This document shows positions 1-5,761 of a stretch of 7,633 nt of DNA, one piece after another (position 1 is the first letter of the stretch; every line of letters starts with the position of its first letter). Source of the stretch: Sporichthyaceae bacterium (GTDB taxonomy: Bacteria; Actinomycetota; Actinomycetes; JACCYY01); NCBI GenBank assembly GCA_013696235.1, contig JACCYY010000382.1, positions 1 to 7,633 on the forward strand, written 5' to 3'. The position numbers were made by a program, and so were the translations under genes. Under the pieces are notes generated by a model. It searched no databases, was not told where the DNA came from, and saw only the letters and a list, made by a program, of their open reading frames with translations.

Positions 1-1
1 T

Positions 2-727
2 GACGGCGGCCCGATCGGAGTGCTCCTCTGCCATGGCTTCACCGGGACCCCGCAGTCGATGCGGCCCTGGGCCGAGCACCTGGCCGGTCACGGCCTCACC
101 GTGGCGCTCCCGCGCCTGCCCGGCCACGGCACCCGCTGGCAGGAGCTCAACCGGACGACCTGGCGCGACTGGTACGCCGAGGACGAGCGGGCGCTCTTCG
201 CGCTGCGCGAGCGGTGCGACACCGTCGTGGCCATGGGTCTGTCGATGGGCGGCACGTTGGCTCTGCGGCTGGCCGAGGAGCACCGGGACGCCGTCGACGG
301 TCTGGTCCTGGTGAATCCGTCGGTGCACACCGAGAACCGCGTCGCCAGATACCTGCCCGTGCTGAAGCGGGTCCTGCCGTCGGTCAAGGCGATCGGCAAC
401 GACATCGCCCGATCTGGCGTCACCGAGCTTGCCTACGCCCGGACACCGCTGCGCGCCCTGCACTCGCTCACGGAGCTGTGGGCGCTGACCCGCGCGGACC
501 TCGCCCTCGTGGTGGCTCCGGTCCTGCTCTTCCGCAGCACGGTGGACCACGTCGTCGAGGCATCCAACAGCGCACTCGTGCTGGCCGGGATCGGCTCGAC
601 CGACGTGGAGCAGCGCGTGCTGGCCGACAGCTACCACGTCGCGACGCTGGACCACGATGCGGAGTCGATCTTCTCCGGCAGCCTGGACTTCTCCCGGCGG
701 GTCGCCGCGCTCCGTACGGCAGGATGA
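2..727 (+). CDS. Alpha/beta-hydrolase, esterase/monoacylglycerol-lipase type (5' end outside window)
   Basis: Serine hydrolase expected to cleave carboxylic esters such as mono- or lysoglycerides; the substrate cannot be read from sequence. The frame is open from the window edge, so the start lies upstream. A GTG at 20 is in frame but falls inside the first core beta-strand, just before the oxyanion-hole motif HGFTGTP (visible residues 11-17), so it is not the true start. The catalytic triad is complete: Ser81 in the nucleophile elbow GLSMGG (codon at 242), Asp182 in STVDHVV (545) and His212 in DSYHVATLD (635). Between Ser and Asp there is a helical lid-like insert, as in Est30-type carboxylesterases and monoacylglycerol lipases. 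No signal peptide or membrane segment is visible, but the N-terminus is missing. The next gene starts 4 nt after the stop, so the two are probably co-transcribed. The fold is certain; the substrate is inferred. Confidence 0.9.
   Translation, partial: DGGPIGVLLCHGFTGTPQSMRPWAEHLAGHGLTVALPRLPGHGTRWQELNRTTWRDWYAEDERALFALRERCDTVVAMGLSMGGTLALRLAEEHRDAVDGLVLVNPSVHTENRVARYLPVLKRVLPSVKAIGNDIARSGVTELAYARTPLRALHSLTELWALTRADLALVVAPVLLFRSTVDHVVEASNSALVLAGIGSTDVEQRVLADSYHVATLDHDAESIFSGSLDFSRRVAALRTAG
721..724 (+). promoter_or_regulatory. Ribosome binding site AGGA fixing a GTG start at 732
   Basis: AGGA lies 7 nt before GTG 732, inside the last codons of the upstream hydrolase. It supports GTG 732 over the earlier in-frame ATG at 657, which would overlap the hydrolase by 71 nt. 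An ATG at 724 overlaps the hydrolase stop as ATGA, but it opens only a 16-codon frame and is not the start. Confidence 0.6.
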
Positions 728-731
728 CCCT

Positions 732-1613
732 GTGCGGGAGAACGGTCTACGGGCTGCGGCCTACGTCGCGGTGATCGACCTGCACCCTCAGGTCGCCGAT
801 GTCATGCTCGAGGCCCTCGCCGCCGAGGGCGTAGCGGCCTACGCGGCGCCAGTCGGCAGCGCCCGCGGGATCCTCTTGCCAGCGCAGTTCCCGACCGGAC
901 CGCTGGACCGGCTCTTCGTCGACCGGGATGCCTACGACAGTGCTCGCCGGGTCCTCGACCAGAACCTGCCCAGGGCTCGAGCCGAGCTCGAGCCGGCACC
1001 GGTCGAGGCGTCGGCCCGGGCCACGACCGGGGACGAAGCCGGGCCCACCGAGGCGCCCGACCACGGCCGCGACCTGGTCGACGACGACACCTGGAGCCGG
1101 ATCGTCGCGACGTTCCACGGCGATGCGCTCAACCGGCCGGTCGACCAGACCCGCGGCGGCGAGCCGACGGTTGCCGCTGCGGTCGAGCCAGGGCAACCCG
1201 GGTCAGGGCAAGCCGAGTCAGGGCCGACCGGCCCGGCCCGCGCCTGGCCGGAGGCGGAGGACCTGGCCGCAGATACCAACGACGCGCCGGCCCTCCGTCG
1301 TCCAGGTGGCACGCCGGGTCCCGGCAGCAGCGGCCCGAACCCCCGCGACGAGGAGCACGCATCTGAACAAGACCGCTACGAGCCTCCGCTGCCGCCTCCC
1401 CTGCCCGTCGCCGACCAGACCACGCGGCTGGCCTGGGCTGGCGTGATCGGTGGGCCGGTGCTCTTCATCCTCGCGCTGCTGCTCGACTGGGATCTCGCGT
1501 CCTGGGCCCAGCTCGCCGGCGTCACCGGACTCGTCGTCGGATTCGTCACGCTCGTCGCCCGGATGCGGGACGAGACCCCCGACGACGATCCGGACAACGG
1601 CGCGGTGGTTTAG
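732..1613 (+). CDS. Uncharacterised membrane protein: DUF2007-like N-terminal domain, disordered linker, two C-terminal membrane helices
   Basis: I know this actinobacterial family only as hypothetical or DUF-labelled proteins next to EEP-family and glucokinase genes; no function is established. The product from GTG 732 has 293 residues. Residues 10-78 read as a small alpha/beta domain like DUF2007 (putative signal-transducing fold): strand AYVAVIDL, helix VADVMLEALAAEGV, then LFVDRDAYDSARRVL. Residues 80-215 are an acidic, Pro/Gly/Ala-rich linker, interrupted by a helix with the conserved look of DDDTWSRIVATFHG (117-130) and a short pentapeptide repeat. A proline motif YEPPLPPPLP (216-225) precedes two hydrophobic helices (about 233-251 and 256-277). 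The tail is acidic and ends DNGAVV, an ending I recall in homologues. There is no signal peptide, so the N-terminal domain and linker are probably cytoplasmic, anchored by a hairpin. The gene follows the hydrolase by 4 nt. Its stop overlaps that of the convergent EEP gene. Confidence 0.85.
   Translation: MRENGLRAAAYVAVIDLHPQVADVMLEALAAEGVAAYAAPVGSARGILLPAQFPTGPLDRLFVDRDAYDSARRVLDQNLPRARAELEPAPVEASARATTGDEAGPTEAPDHGRDLVDDDTWSRIVATFHGDALNRPVDQTRGGEPTVAAAVEPGQPGSGQAESGPTGPARAWPEAEDLAADTNDAPALRRPGGTPGPGSSGPNPRDEEHASEQDRYEPPLPPPLPVADQTTRLAWAGVIGGPVLFILALLLDWDLASWAQLAGVTGLVVGFVTLVARMRDETPDDDPDNGAVV
1189..1233 (+). repeat. Imperfect 15-nt tandem repeat, three copies, in a linker
   Basis: Three consecutive 15-nt units each begin CAGGGC: 1189-1203, 1204-1218 and 1219-1233. 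The first two differ at only two positions and the third has diverged further. In frame they encode GQPGS, GQAES and GPTGP, lengthening the disordered linker of the membrane protein. This is probably replication slippage in low-complexity coding DNA, and copy number may vary between strains. Confidence 0.65.
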
Positions 1614-2368
1614 CCACTCTCGGCTGGTGACGCGGCTCGGGCCGGTCGAGGCAGGCGGAGGACGGCCAGCACGGGCAGGTGGTCGCTGGCGCTCACGAGC
1701 TCGGCGTGATCGGGCACGCCGCAGCTTTGCACCGCCACCTCCGGCTCGGCCAGGACGACGTCGATGCGGGCGCGCGGTGTGCGGACGGGGAACGTCGACC
1801 AGGCGGCGCCGGTCCCGGCGGTGTCGCGCAGCCCGACCAGGAGCGGCTCCCACTCAGCCGCGGCCGGCGTGGAGTTGAGGTCTCCGGCAACCACCACCGA
1901 CGACGCCCCGGCTGTGCGCATCTGCTCGGCGATCTCGGCGACCTCCGCGGCGTGGCGGCGACGCTCGGAAGCGTTGAGGCCGAAGTGCGTCCCGACCACC
2001 CCGATCGTGGTGCCACCGGCATGCAGGACCGCTGCCGCGCAGCCCCGGGCGGGCAGCCCTGGGGTTCGGCTCAACAGATGATCACCCGCGCTCACCAGGT
2101 CGACCCGGGCCGCGCACAGCAGCAGGTTTCCCGCCGCCGGCCGGCCGCCCGTGACGACGTACAGCCCGGCACGTCTGGCCAGCTCGGCCGCCCGCGAGCG
2201 CCACCGCAGCCCGACCGGTGCCTCTTGCACGCAGACGACGTCTGGCCGGGCCGCGCTGATCACCCCGGCGACGGCAGCCGTGCCGCTCCGCAACCCGTGG
2301 ACGTTGTAGGTGAGGACACGGAGCTCGAGCGGCTCGAGCGGCGGCGGCCGGCTGGCCTGGTCGGTCAC
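1610..2368 (-). CDS. Endonuclease/exonuclease/phosphatase (EEP) family metal-dependent hydrolase
   Basis: A 252-residue protein with a complete EEP (DNase I-like) fold. This superfamily uses divalent metal to cleave phosphodiester or phosphomonoester bonds in nucleic acids, inositol phosphates or sphingolipids; the substrate here is unknown. Visible motifs in order: LTYNVHGL (Asn22), VCVQEA (metal ligand Glu49), GTHFGLN (His128), AGDLNSTP (Asp163, Asn165), RIDVVLA (Asp203) and SDHLPV (Asp229, general base His230). All the usual catalytic residues are present. No signal peptide is seen: the N-terminus is short and proline-rich, so the enzyme is probably cytoplasmic. The start is GTG, overlapping the glucokinase stop as GTGA with no Shine-Dalgarno before it, which suggests translational coupling. 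The stop codon overlaps that of the convergent membrane-protein gene. Family assignment is firm; whether the target is DNA, RNA or lipid is open. Confidence 0.9.
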   Translation of the reverse strand: MTDQASRPPPLEPLELRVLTYNVHGLRSGTAAVAGVISAARPDVVCVQEAPVGLRWRSRAAELARRAGLYVVTGGRPAAGNLLLCAARVDLVSAGDHLLSRTPGLPARGCAAAVLHAGGTTIGVVGTHFGLNASERRRHAAEVAEIAEQMRTAGASSVVVAGDLNSTPAAAEWEPLLVGLRDTAGTGAAWSTFPVRTPRARIDVVLAEPEVAVQSCGVPDHAELVSASDHLPVLAVLRLPRPARAASPAESG

Positions 2369-3312
2369 GGCGCAGTGCGGGCCAGGTCCGCAGCACCCAC
2401 CAGACCGGCCGAGCTGGCGTGGTCGGCCAGGCGCAGCTCGGCGAACGGCCGGTGCCCCCGTCCGGCTACCGCCGCCTCGTACGCGGCGCGCGCGGGGTCG
2501 AGGATGAGCTCGCCGGCGTCAGACACCCCGCCACTGATCACCAGGCACGACGGGTCGAGCACGGCAACGAGATCGGCCAGCCCCTGGCCGAGCCAGCGGC
2601 CGATCTCCTCGAATGCGTCGCGCGCGACCAGGTCCCCGTCCTCGGCGGCCGCGGTGACGTGCACGCCCTCGATGCCCTTCGGCGTCCCGTCCCCGAGCGA
2701 CAGCAGGGTCTCGGCGCGTCCGGGGTCCGCGGCAGCCAGCTCGCGCGCGGTGCGGACCAGAGCGCGACCGCTCGCGTACTGCTCCCAGCACCCGCGGTTG
2801 CCGCACGGGCAGAGCAGACCGTCGGGCACGACGCGTACGTGGCCGAACTCGGCCGCGATGCCGAACCCGCCGCGGTGCAGCGCACCGCCGAGGACCATGC
2901 CGCCGCCGATGCCAGTGCCGACGGTGACGCAGACGACGTCGTCGAAGGAGCGTCCTGCTCCGAAGCGGTACTCACCCCACGCCGCCGCGTTCCCGTCGTT
3001 CTCGATCACCACCGGGATGCCGCACGACTCGCTGAGCTCCTCGCCGAGGTGCTCGTCGCGCCACGCGAGGTTCGGGGCGTAGTAGATGACCGAGCGGCTC
3101 GCATCGACCCAGCCGGCGGCACCGACGCCGACGTGCCTGATGTCGTGCTCCTGCCGCAGCTCGGACACCAGATCGACGATGGCCTGCTCGGTCGCCTCGA
3201 CGTCGGTCGCGGGAGTGGGGCTGCGCAGCTCGGCGACAACGTTGCCGTCATCGTCGACCACGCCGGCGGCGATCTTGGTCCCGCCGACGTCGATCCCGAT
3301 CGCAAGCGTCAT
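2365..3312 (-). CDS. glkA: ROK-family glucokinase (ATP:glucose 6-phosphotransferase)
   Basis: Phosphorylates glucose to glucose-6-phosphate in the cytoplasm. The 315-residue length matches the Streptomyces GlkA type (about 317), and stretches such as PDGLLCxCGxxGCWEQYASGRALVR, LGDGTPxGIEG and AGLVGAADLAR match that protein closely from memory. Motifs: phosphate-binding IGIDVGGTKIAAG (5-17), the sugar-binding/catalytic END(G)N box with Asp106, VTVGTGIGGG (129-138), and the ROK zinc site His158 (EFGHVRV) with Cys168, Cys170 and Cys175 (CPCGNRGC), then LVISGGV (257-263). There is no N-terminal helix-turn-helix, so it is an enzyme and not a NagC/XylR-type repressor. In Streptomyces the orthologue is also needed for glucose repression; that role here is inference. 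It lies 48 bp after the SRPBCC gene on the same strand and overlaps the EEP gene by 4 nt. No purine-rich Shine-Dalgarno precedes the ATG. Polyphosphate use is possible but not indicated. Confidence 0.93.
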   Translation of the reverse strand: MTLAIGIDVGGTKIAAGVVDDDGNVVAELRSPTPATDVEATEQAIVDLVSELRQEHDIRHVGVGAAGWVDASRSVIYYAPNLAWRDEHLGEELSESCGIPVVIENDGNAAAWGEYRFGAGRSFDDVVCVTVGTGIGGGMVLGGALHRGGFGIAAEFGHVRVVPDGLLCPCGNRGCWEQYASGRALVRTARELAAADPGRAETLLSLGDGTPKGIEGVHVTAAAEDGDLVARDAFEEIGRWLGQGLADLVAVLDPSCLVISGGVSDAGELILDPARAAYEAAVAGRGHRPFAELRLADHASSAGLVGAADLARTAP

Positions 3313-3360
3313 CGCGGGGCGCGGACAGGTTCGGCGACGGGACGGAGGCGGTTCGACACG

Positions 3361-3795
3361 TCAGCTCTCCGCACGCTTCTTGAGCCCGGCGAGTGCTCGG
3401 TCAATGATCACGCGCTCGGCTCGCCGGCGCATCATCCCGAGCATCGGCAAGGCGATGCCGACGGAGAGCCGGTACGTCACCTCGGTGCCACCGTCCGGCG
3501 TTGCCCCCAGCTCGTACGAGCCGTCCAGCTCGGTGAGCACCCTGCCCTCGACGAGCGACCAGGTCACCCGGTCGGCGCCGCTCCACTCGTACCGGAGGGT
3601 GTACTCGTCCTTGATCACGCCGGCGTCCATGACGAACCTCACCTGAGCGGGTCGACCATCGTTCCCGACCTCGATCACGTCTGCCGAGCGCACCTCGCCG
3701 GCCCACTCCGGGTACGCCGCGAAGTCCTCGATGACCGCCATGACGCGCGCCGGAGCAGCGTCGACGGTCGTGCTCGACTCGGTCTGGTCGGCCAC
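3361..3795 (-). CDS. SRPBCC (START/polyketide cyclase-like) lipid-binding-fold protein
   Basis: A 144-residue single-domain protein of the SRPBCC superfamily, whose helix-grip fold encloses a hydrophobic pocket for lipids, polyketides or other non-polar ligands. Visible features: an opening strand ESSTTVDAAPARVMAVIEDFAAYPEWAG (6-33) with the typical helix and YPEW turn; beta-strands around QVRFVMDAGVIKDEYTLRYEW and VTWSLVEGRVLTELDGSYEL; GGTEVTYRLSVGI (102-114); and a long basic C-terminal helix from about 118 (PMLGMMRRRAERVIIDRALAGLKKRAE). The frame runs upstream to an ATG at 3906, but GTG 3795 is the better start. It has GGAGGA 5 nt before it, the fold begins right after it, and the longer form adds 37 unfolded-looking residues running through the promoter region. 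The length matches mycobacterial Rv2185c/TB16.3 from memory, which also lies close to fadD15. It is first in the operon with glkA and the EEP gene, and divergent from fadD15. The ligand is unknown. Confidence 0.88.
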   Translation of the reverse strand: MADQTESSTTVDAAPARVMAVIEDFAAYPEWAGEVRSADVIEVGNDGRPAQVRFVMDAGVIKDEYTLRYEWSGADRVTWSLVEGRVLTELDGSYELGATPDGGTEVTYRLSVGIALPMLGMMRRRAERVIIDRALAGLKKRAES

Positions 3796-3800
3796 GACGA

Positions 3801-3806
3801 TCCTCC
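3801..3806 (-). promoter_or_regulatory. Strong ribosome binding site GGAGGA for the SRPBCC gene
   Basis: On the minus strand GGAGGA (3806 to 3801) is followed by 5 nt and GTG at 3795. It is the best Shine-Dalgarno match in the window and decides the start of the SRPBCC gene. Confidence 0.75.
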
Positions 3807-3921
3807 GCTCACTCGGTCCACGAAGGCGGGACGTCGGCGACCCTACTCGGCCCGTCGTGTCCGTTGTGCTCCACCAGCGATCGCGCACCCAGTAGCCTCT
3901 CGCCACCAGGGAACCGTGTGC

Positions 3922-3927
3922 AGGGAG
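3922..3927 (+). promoter_or_regulatory. Ribosome binding site AGGGAG for fadD15
   Basis: AGGGAG (extended to AGGGAGAG) ends 5 nt before GTG 3933. It supports that start over the in-frame GTG at 3864, which would add 23 residues with no family resemblance. Confidence 0.65.
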
Positions 3928-3932
3928 AGCCC

Positions 3933-5735
3933 GTGACAGCCGTCCGCGAGTACAGCAGCCCGTTGCTGGTGCCGACCGAAGAGCACGAGAACCTCACCAG
4001 CATCGTGCTCGACAACGCCGCGCGGCAGCCGGCGCGGGTCGTCTACCGCCGGCAGGTCGATGGTGCGTGGGTGGATGTCACGGCCTCGCAGTTCCGGGAC
4101 GAGGTGCTCGCACTGGCCAAAGGCCTTGCCGCCGCCGGCATCGGGGTGGGTGACCGGGTCGGGCTGATGGCACGCACCCGGTACGAGTGGTCGCTGGTCG
4201 ACTTCGCAGTCTGGTTCGCCGGCGCTGTCGTGGTCCCGATCTACGAGACCTCATCCGCCGAGCAGGTCGAGTGGATGGTCAAGGACAGCGGCGCGGTGGC
4301 GTGCGTGGTGGAGAACGGTACCCACGCGGCGCTCGTCGGGTCGCTTCGAGCCGGCCTGCCGGGTTTGCGCGACGTCTGGACCATCGACGACGGCGACCTC
4401 GACGGGCTCGTGACCGGCGGGGCCGGCGTCAGCGACGACGACCTGGGCACCCGCCGGGATGCACTCACGGCATCGACGGTCGCGACGCTGATTTACACCT
4501 CCGGGACCACCGGACGTCCCAAGGGCTGCGAGCTGACGCACGGCAACTTCCTGTTCGAGGCACGCAACGCGATCGCTGTCCTCCACGAGGTGCTTGCCGA
4601 GGACGGCGAGACGCTGCTGTTCCTCCCCCTCGCCCACGTCTTCGCCCGGATCATCGAGATCGCCTGCCTCATGCGCCCAGTAGCGCTGGCGCACTCGGCG
4701 GACGTGACGACACTGCTCGCCGACCTCGCCGCGGTGCGCCCGACGTTCATCCTCGCTGTCCCGCGTGTGTTCGAGAAGGTGTTCAACAGCGCCAGCCAGC
4801 GCGCCCACTCCGAGAGCGGGGCCAAGGGCAAGATCTTCGACGCGGCGGCGCAGACTGCGATCGCGTACAGCAAGGCGCTCGACGCCGGCGGCGCCGGTGT
4901 CGGCCTGCGGGCGAAGCACGCCCTGTTCGACCGGCTCGTGTACAGCAAGCTGCGCGCCGTGTTCGGCGGCCGGCTCGACTACGCGATCTCCGGCGGCGCA
5001 CCGCTCGGGGATCGCCTCAGCCACTTCTACCGAGGCATCGGCTTGATCGTCTTCGAGGGGTACGGCCTGACCGAGACGACCGCGGCTGCATGCGTGAACG
5101 CTCCATCGGCAATACGGCTGAACACGGTCGGCCGGCCGCTCCCGGGTGTGTCGATCCGGATCGCCGAGGACAACGAGATCCTGGTCATGGGACCGAACGT
5201 CCTGGAGCGGTACTGGCAGAACGAGACCGCGACCCGCGAGGCGCTCGACGCGCAGAGCTGGTTCTCGACGGGTGACCTCGGGGAGCTCGACGGCGACGGG
5301 TACCTCCGGATCACCGGACGCAAGAAGGAGCTCATCGTCACTGCGACGGGCAAGAACGTCGCCCCGTCGGTCATCGAGGACCGCGTACGAGCGCACCCCC
5401 TGGTGAGCCAGTGCGTGGTGGTGGGTGACGGACAGCCCTATGTCGCCGCGCTGATCACCCTGGACGCGGAGGCGCTGCCGGGCTGGGCCAAGCAGCATGG
5501 CAAGAGCGGAACGACCCCGGAACAGCTCGTCGACGACCCGGACCTGCAGTCGGCGATCCAGCAGGCTATCGACGAGGGCAACAAGGCGGTCTCGAAAGCG
5601 GAGTCGGTCCGCCGCTTCCGGGTGCTCACCGTCGAGATGTCCGAGCAGAGCGGCCACCTGACGCCCAAGCAGTCGCTCAAGCGGCCGGTCATCATGAAGG
5701 ACTTCGCCGCCGAGGTGGACGCCCTCTACAGCTGA
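3933..5735 (+). CDS. fadD15: Long-chain fatty-acid-CoA ligase (AMP-forming), FadD15 type
   Basis: Activates long-chain fatty acids to acyl-CoA through an acyl-adenylate, feeding beta-oxidation or lipid synthesis; cytoplasmic or membrane-peripheral. It is an ANL-superfamily enzyme of 600 residues, the length I recall for mycobacterial FadD15. Motifs in order: the ATP/AMP P-loop YTSGTTGRPKG (188-198); LPLAHVFAR (231-239), typical of long-chain ligases; ISGGAPLG (352-359); YGLTET (377-382); FSTGDLG with ribose-binding Asp448; and the hinge ITGRKKELI (460-468, Arg463). The C-terminal lysine motif is LTPKQSLKR (576-584), whereas related ligases usually read LTPxLKxKR, so the catalytic lysine is uncertain. 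GTG 3933 is chosen because of its Shine-Dalgarno and because EYSSPLLVPTEEHENLTSIVLDNA is the normal family N-terminus. It is divergent from the SRPBCC gene and convergent with the kinase gene, so it is probably transcribed alone. Chain-length preference cannot be read from sequence. Confidence 0.93.
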   Translation: MTAVREYSSPLLVPTEEHENLTSIVLDNAARQPARVVYRRQVDGAWVDVTASQFRDEVLALAKGLAAAGIGVGDRVGLMARTRYEWSLVDFAVWFAGAVVVPIYETSSAEQVEWMVKDSGAVACVVENGTHAALVGSLRAGLPGLRDVWTIDDGDLDGLVTGGAGVSDDDLGTRRDALTASTVATLIYTSGTTGRPKGCELTHGNFLFEARNAIAVLHEVLAEDGETLLFLPLAHVFARIIEIACLMRPVALAHSADVTTLLADLAAVRPTFILAVPRVFEKVFNSASQRAHSESGAKGKIFDAAAQTAIAYSKALDAGGAGVGLRAKHALFDRLVYSKLRAVFGGRLDYAISGGAPLGDRLSHFYRGIGLIVFEGYGLTETTAAACVNAPSAIRLNTVGRPLPGVSIRIAEDNEILVMGPNVLERYWQNETATREALDAQSWFSTGDLGELDGDGYLRITGRKKELIVTATGKNVAPSVIEDRVRAHPLVSQCVVVGDGQPYVAALITLDAEALPGWAKQHGKSGTTPEQLVDDPDLQSAIQQAIDEGNKAVSKAESVRRFRVLTVEMSEQSGHLTPKQSLKRPVIMKDFAAEVDALYS

Positions 5736-5761
5736 GCCGCGGCCGCTGACGGCGCCGCTCA
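5733..5761. terminator. Possible short bidirectional hairpin between convergent genes
   Basis: Only 23 bp separate the stop codons of fadD15 and the kinase. The outer 5 nt are an inverted repeat, TGAGC (5733-5737) against GCTCA (5757-5761), each holding one of the two stops. An alternative stem pairs GCGGC (5739-5743) with GCCGC (5754-5758) around a 10-nt loop. There is no T-tract on either side. Short GC hairpins are common by chance at this base composition, so this is a weak call. Confidence 0.3.

Larger units (their letters stand above)
3796..3932. promoter_or_regulatory. Divergent intergenic region, likely promoters for fadD15 (+) and the SRPBCC-glkA-EEP operon (-)
   Basis: These 137 bp separate two outward-facing genes and must carry most of their promoter signals. 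A plus-strand -10-like TAGCCT (3893-3898, fits TANNNT) would give a leader of about 30 nt before GTG 3933. A minus-strand -10-like TAGGGT (3845-3840) would give a leader of about 40 nt before GTG 3795. Neither has a convincing TTGAC-type -35 at normal spacing, so both are weak candidates. The 8-bp palindrome GCGATCGC sits at 3877-3884 between them. It could be an operator half or plain GC-rich chance. I see no riboswitch or terminator-like hairpin here. Confidence 0.4.

Noticed and set aside
1679..3082. A plus-strand open frame of 467 codons opposite the EEP and glkA genes
   Set aside because: Its composition is that of an antisense shadow (Arg/Pro/Ser/Ala-rich, no motif), while the minus strand carries complete EEP and ROK motif sets.
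2365..3312. ROK protein as a transcriptional repressor
   Set aside because: The protein begins directly with the phosphate-binding IGIDVGGTK motif and has no N-terminal helix-turn-helix.
3877..3884. Palindrome GCGATCGC as a specific operator
   Set aside because: An 8-bp GC-rich palindrome is not rare in such DNA, and there is no second copy or flanking dyad. It is noted only as part of the intergenic region.
3796..3906. N-terminal extension of the SRPBCC protein to an ATG at 3906
   Set aside because: The extra 37 residues (rich in Arg, Trp, Ser, Thr) resemble no part of the fold, and a strong GGAGGA site sits in front of the internal GTG at 3795.
3864..3932. N-terminal extension of the fadD15 product to GTG 3864
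   Set aside because: GTG 3933 has its own AGGGAG at good spacing and yields the expected family N-terminus and a 600-residue length. The extension lies in the promoter region.
2419..3936. A plus-strand open frame of 505 codons opposite glkA and the SRPBCC gene
   Set aside because: It is antisense to two well-supported genes, has no recognisable domain or ribosome binding site, and runs through the divergent promoter region into fadD15. Long shadow frames are expected at this GC content.
4251..5657. A minus-strand open frame of 468 codons opposite fadD15
   Set aside because: fadD15 is intact on the other strand with all ligase motifs. The antisense frame has no motif or start signal.
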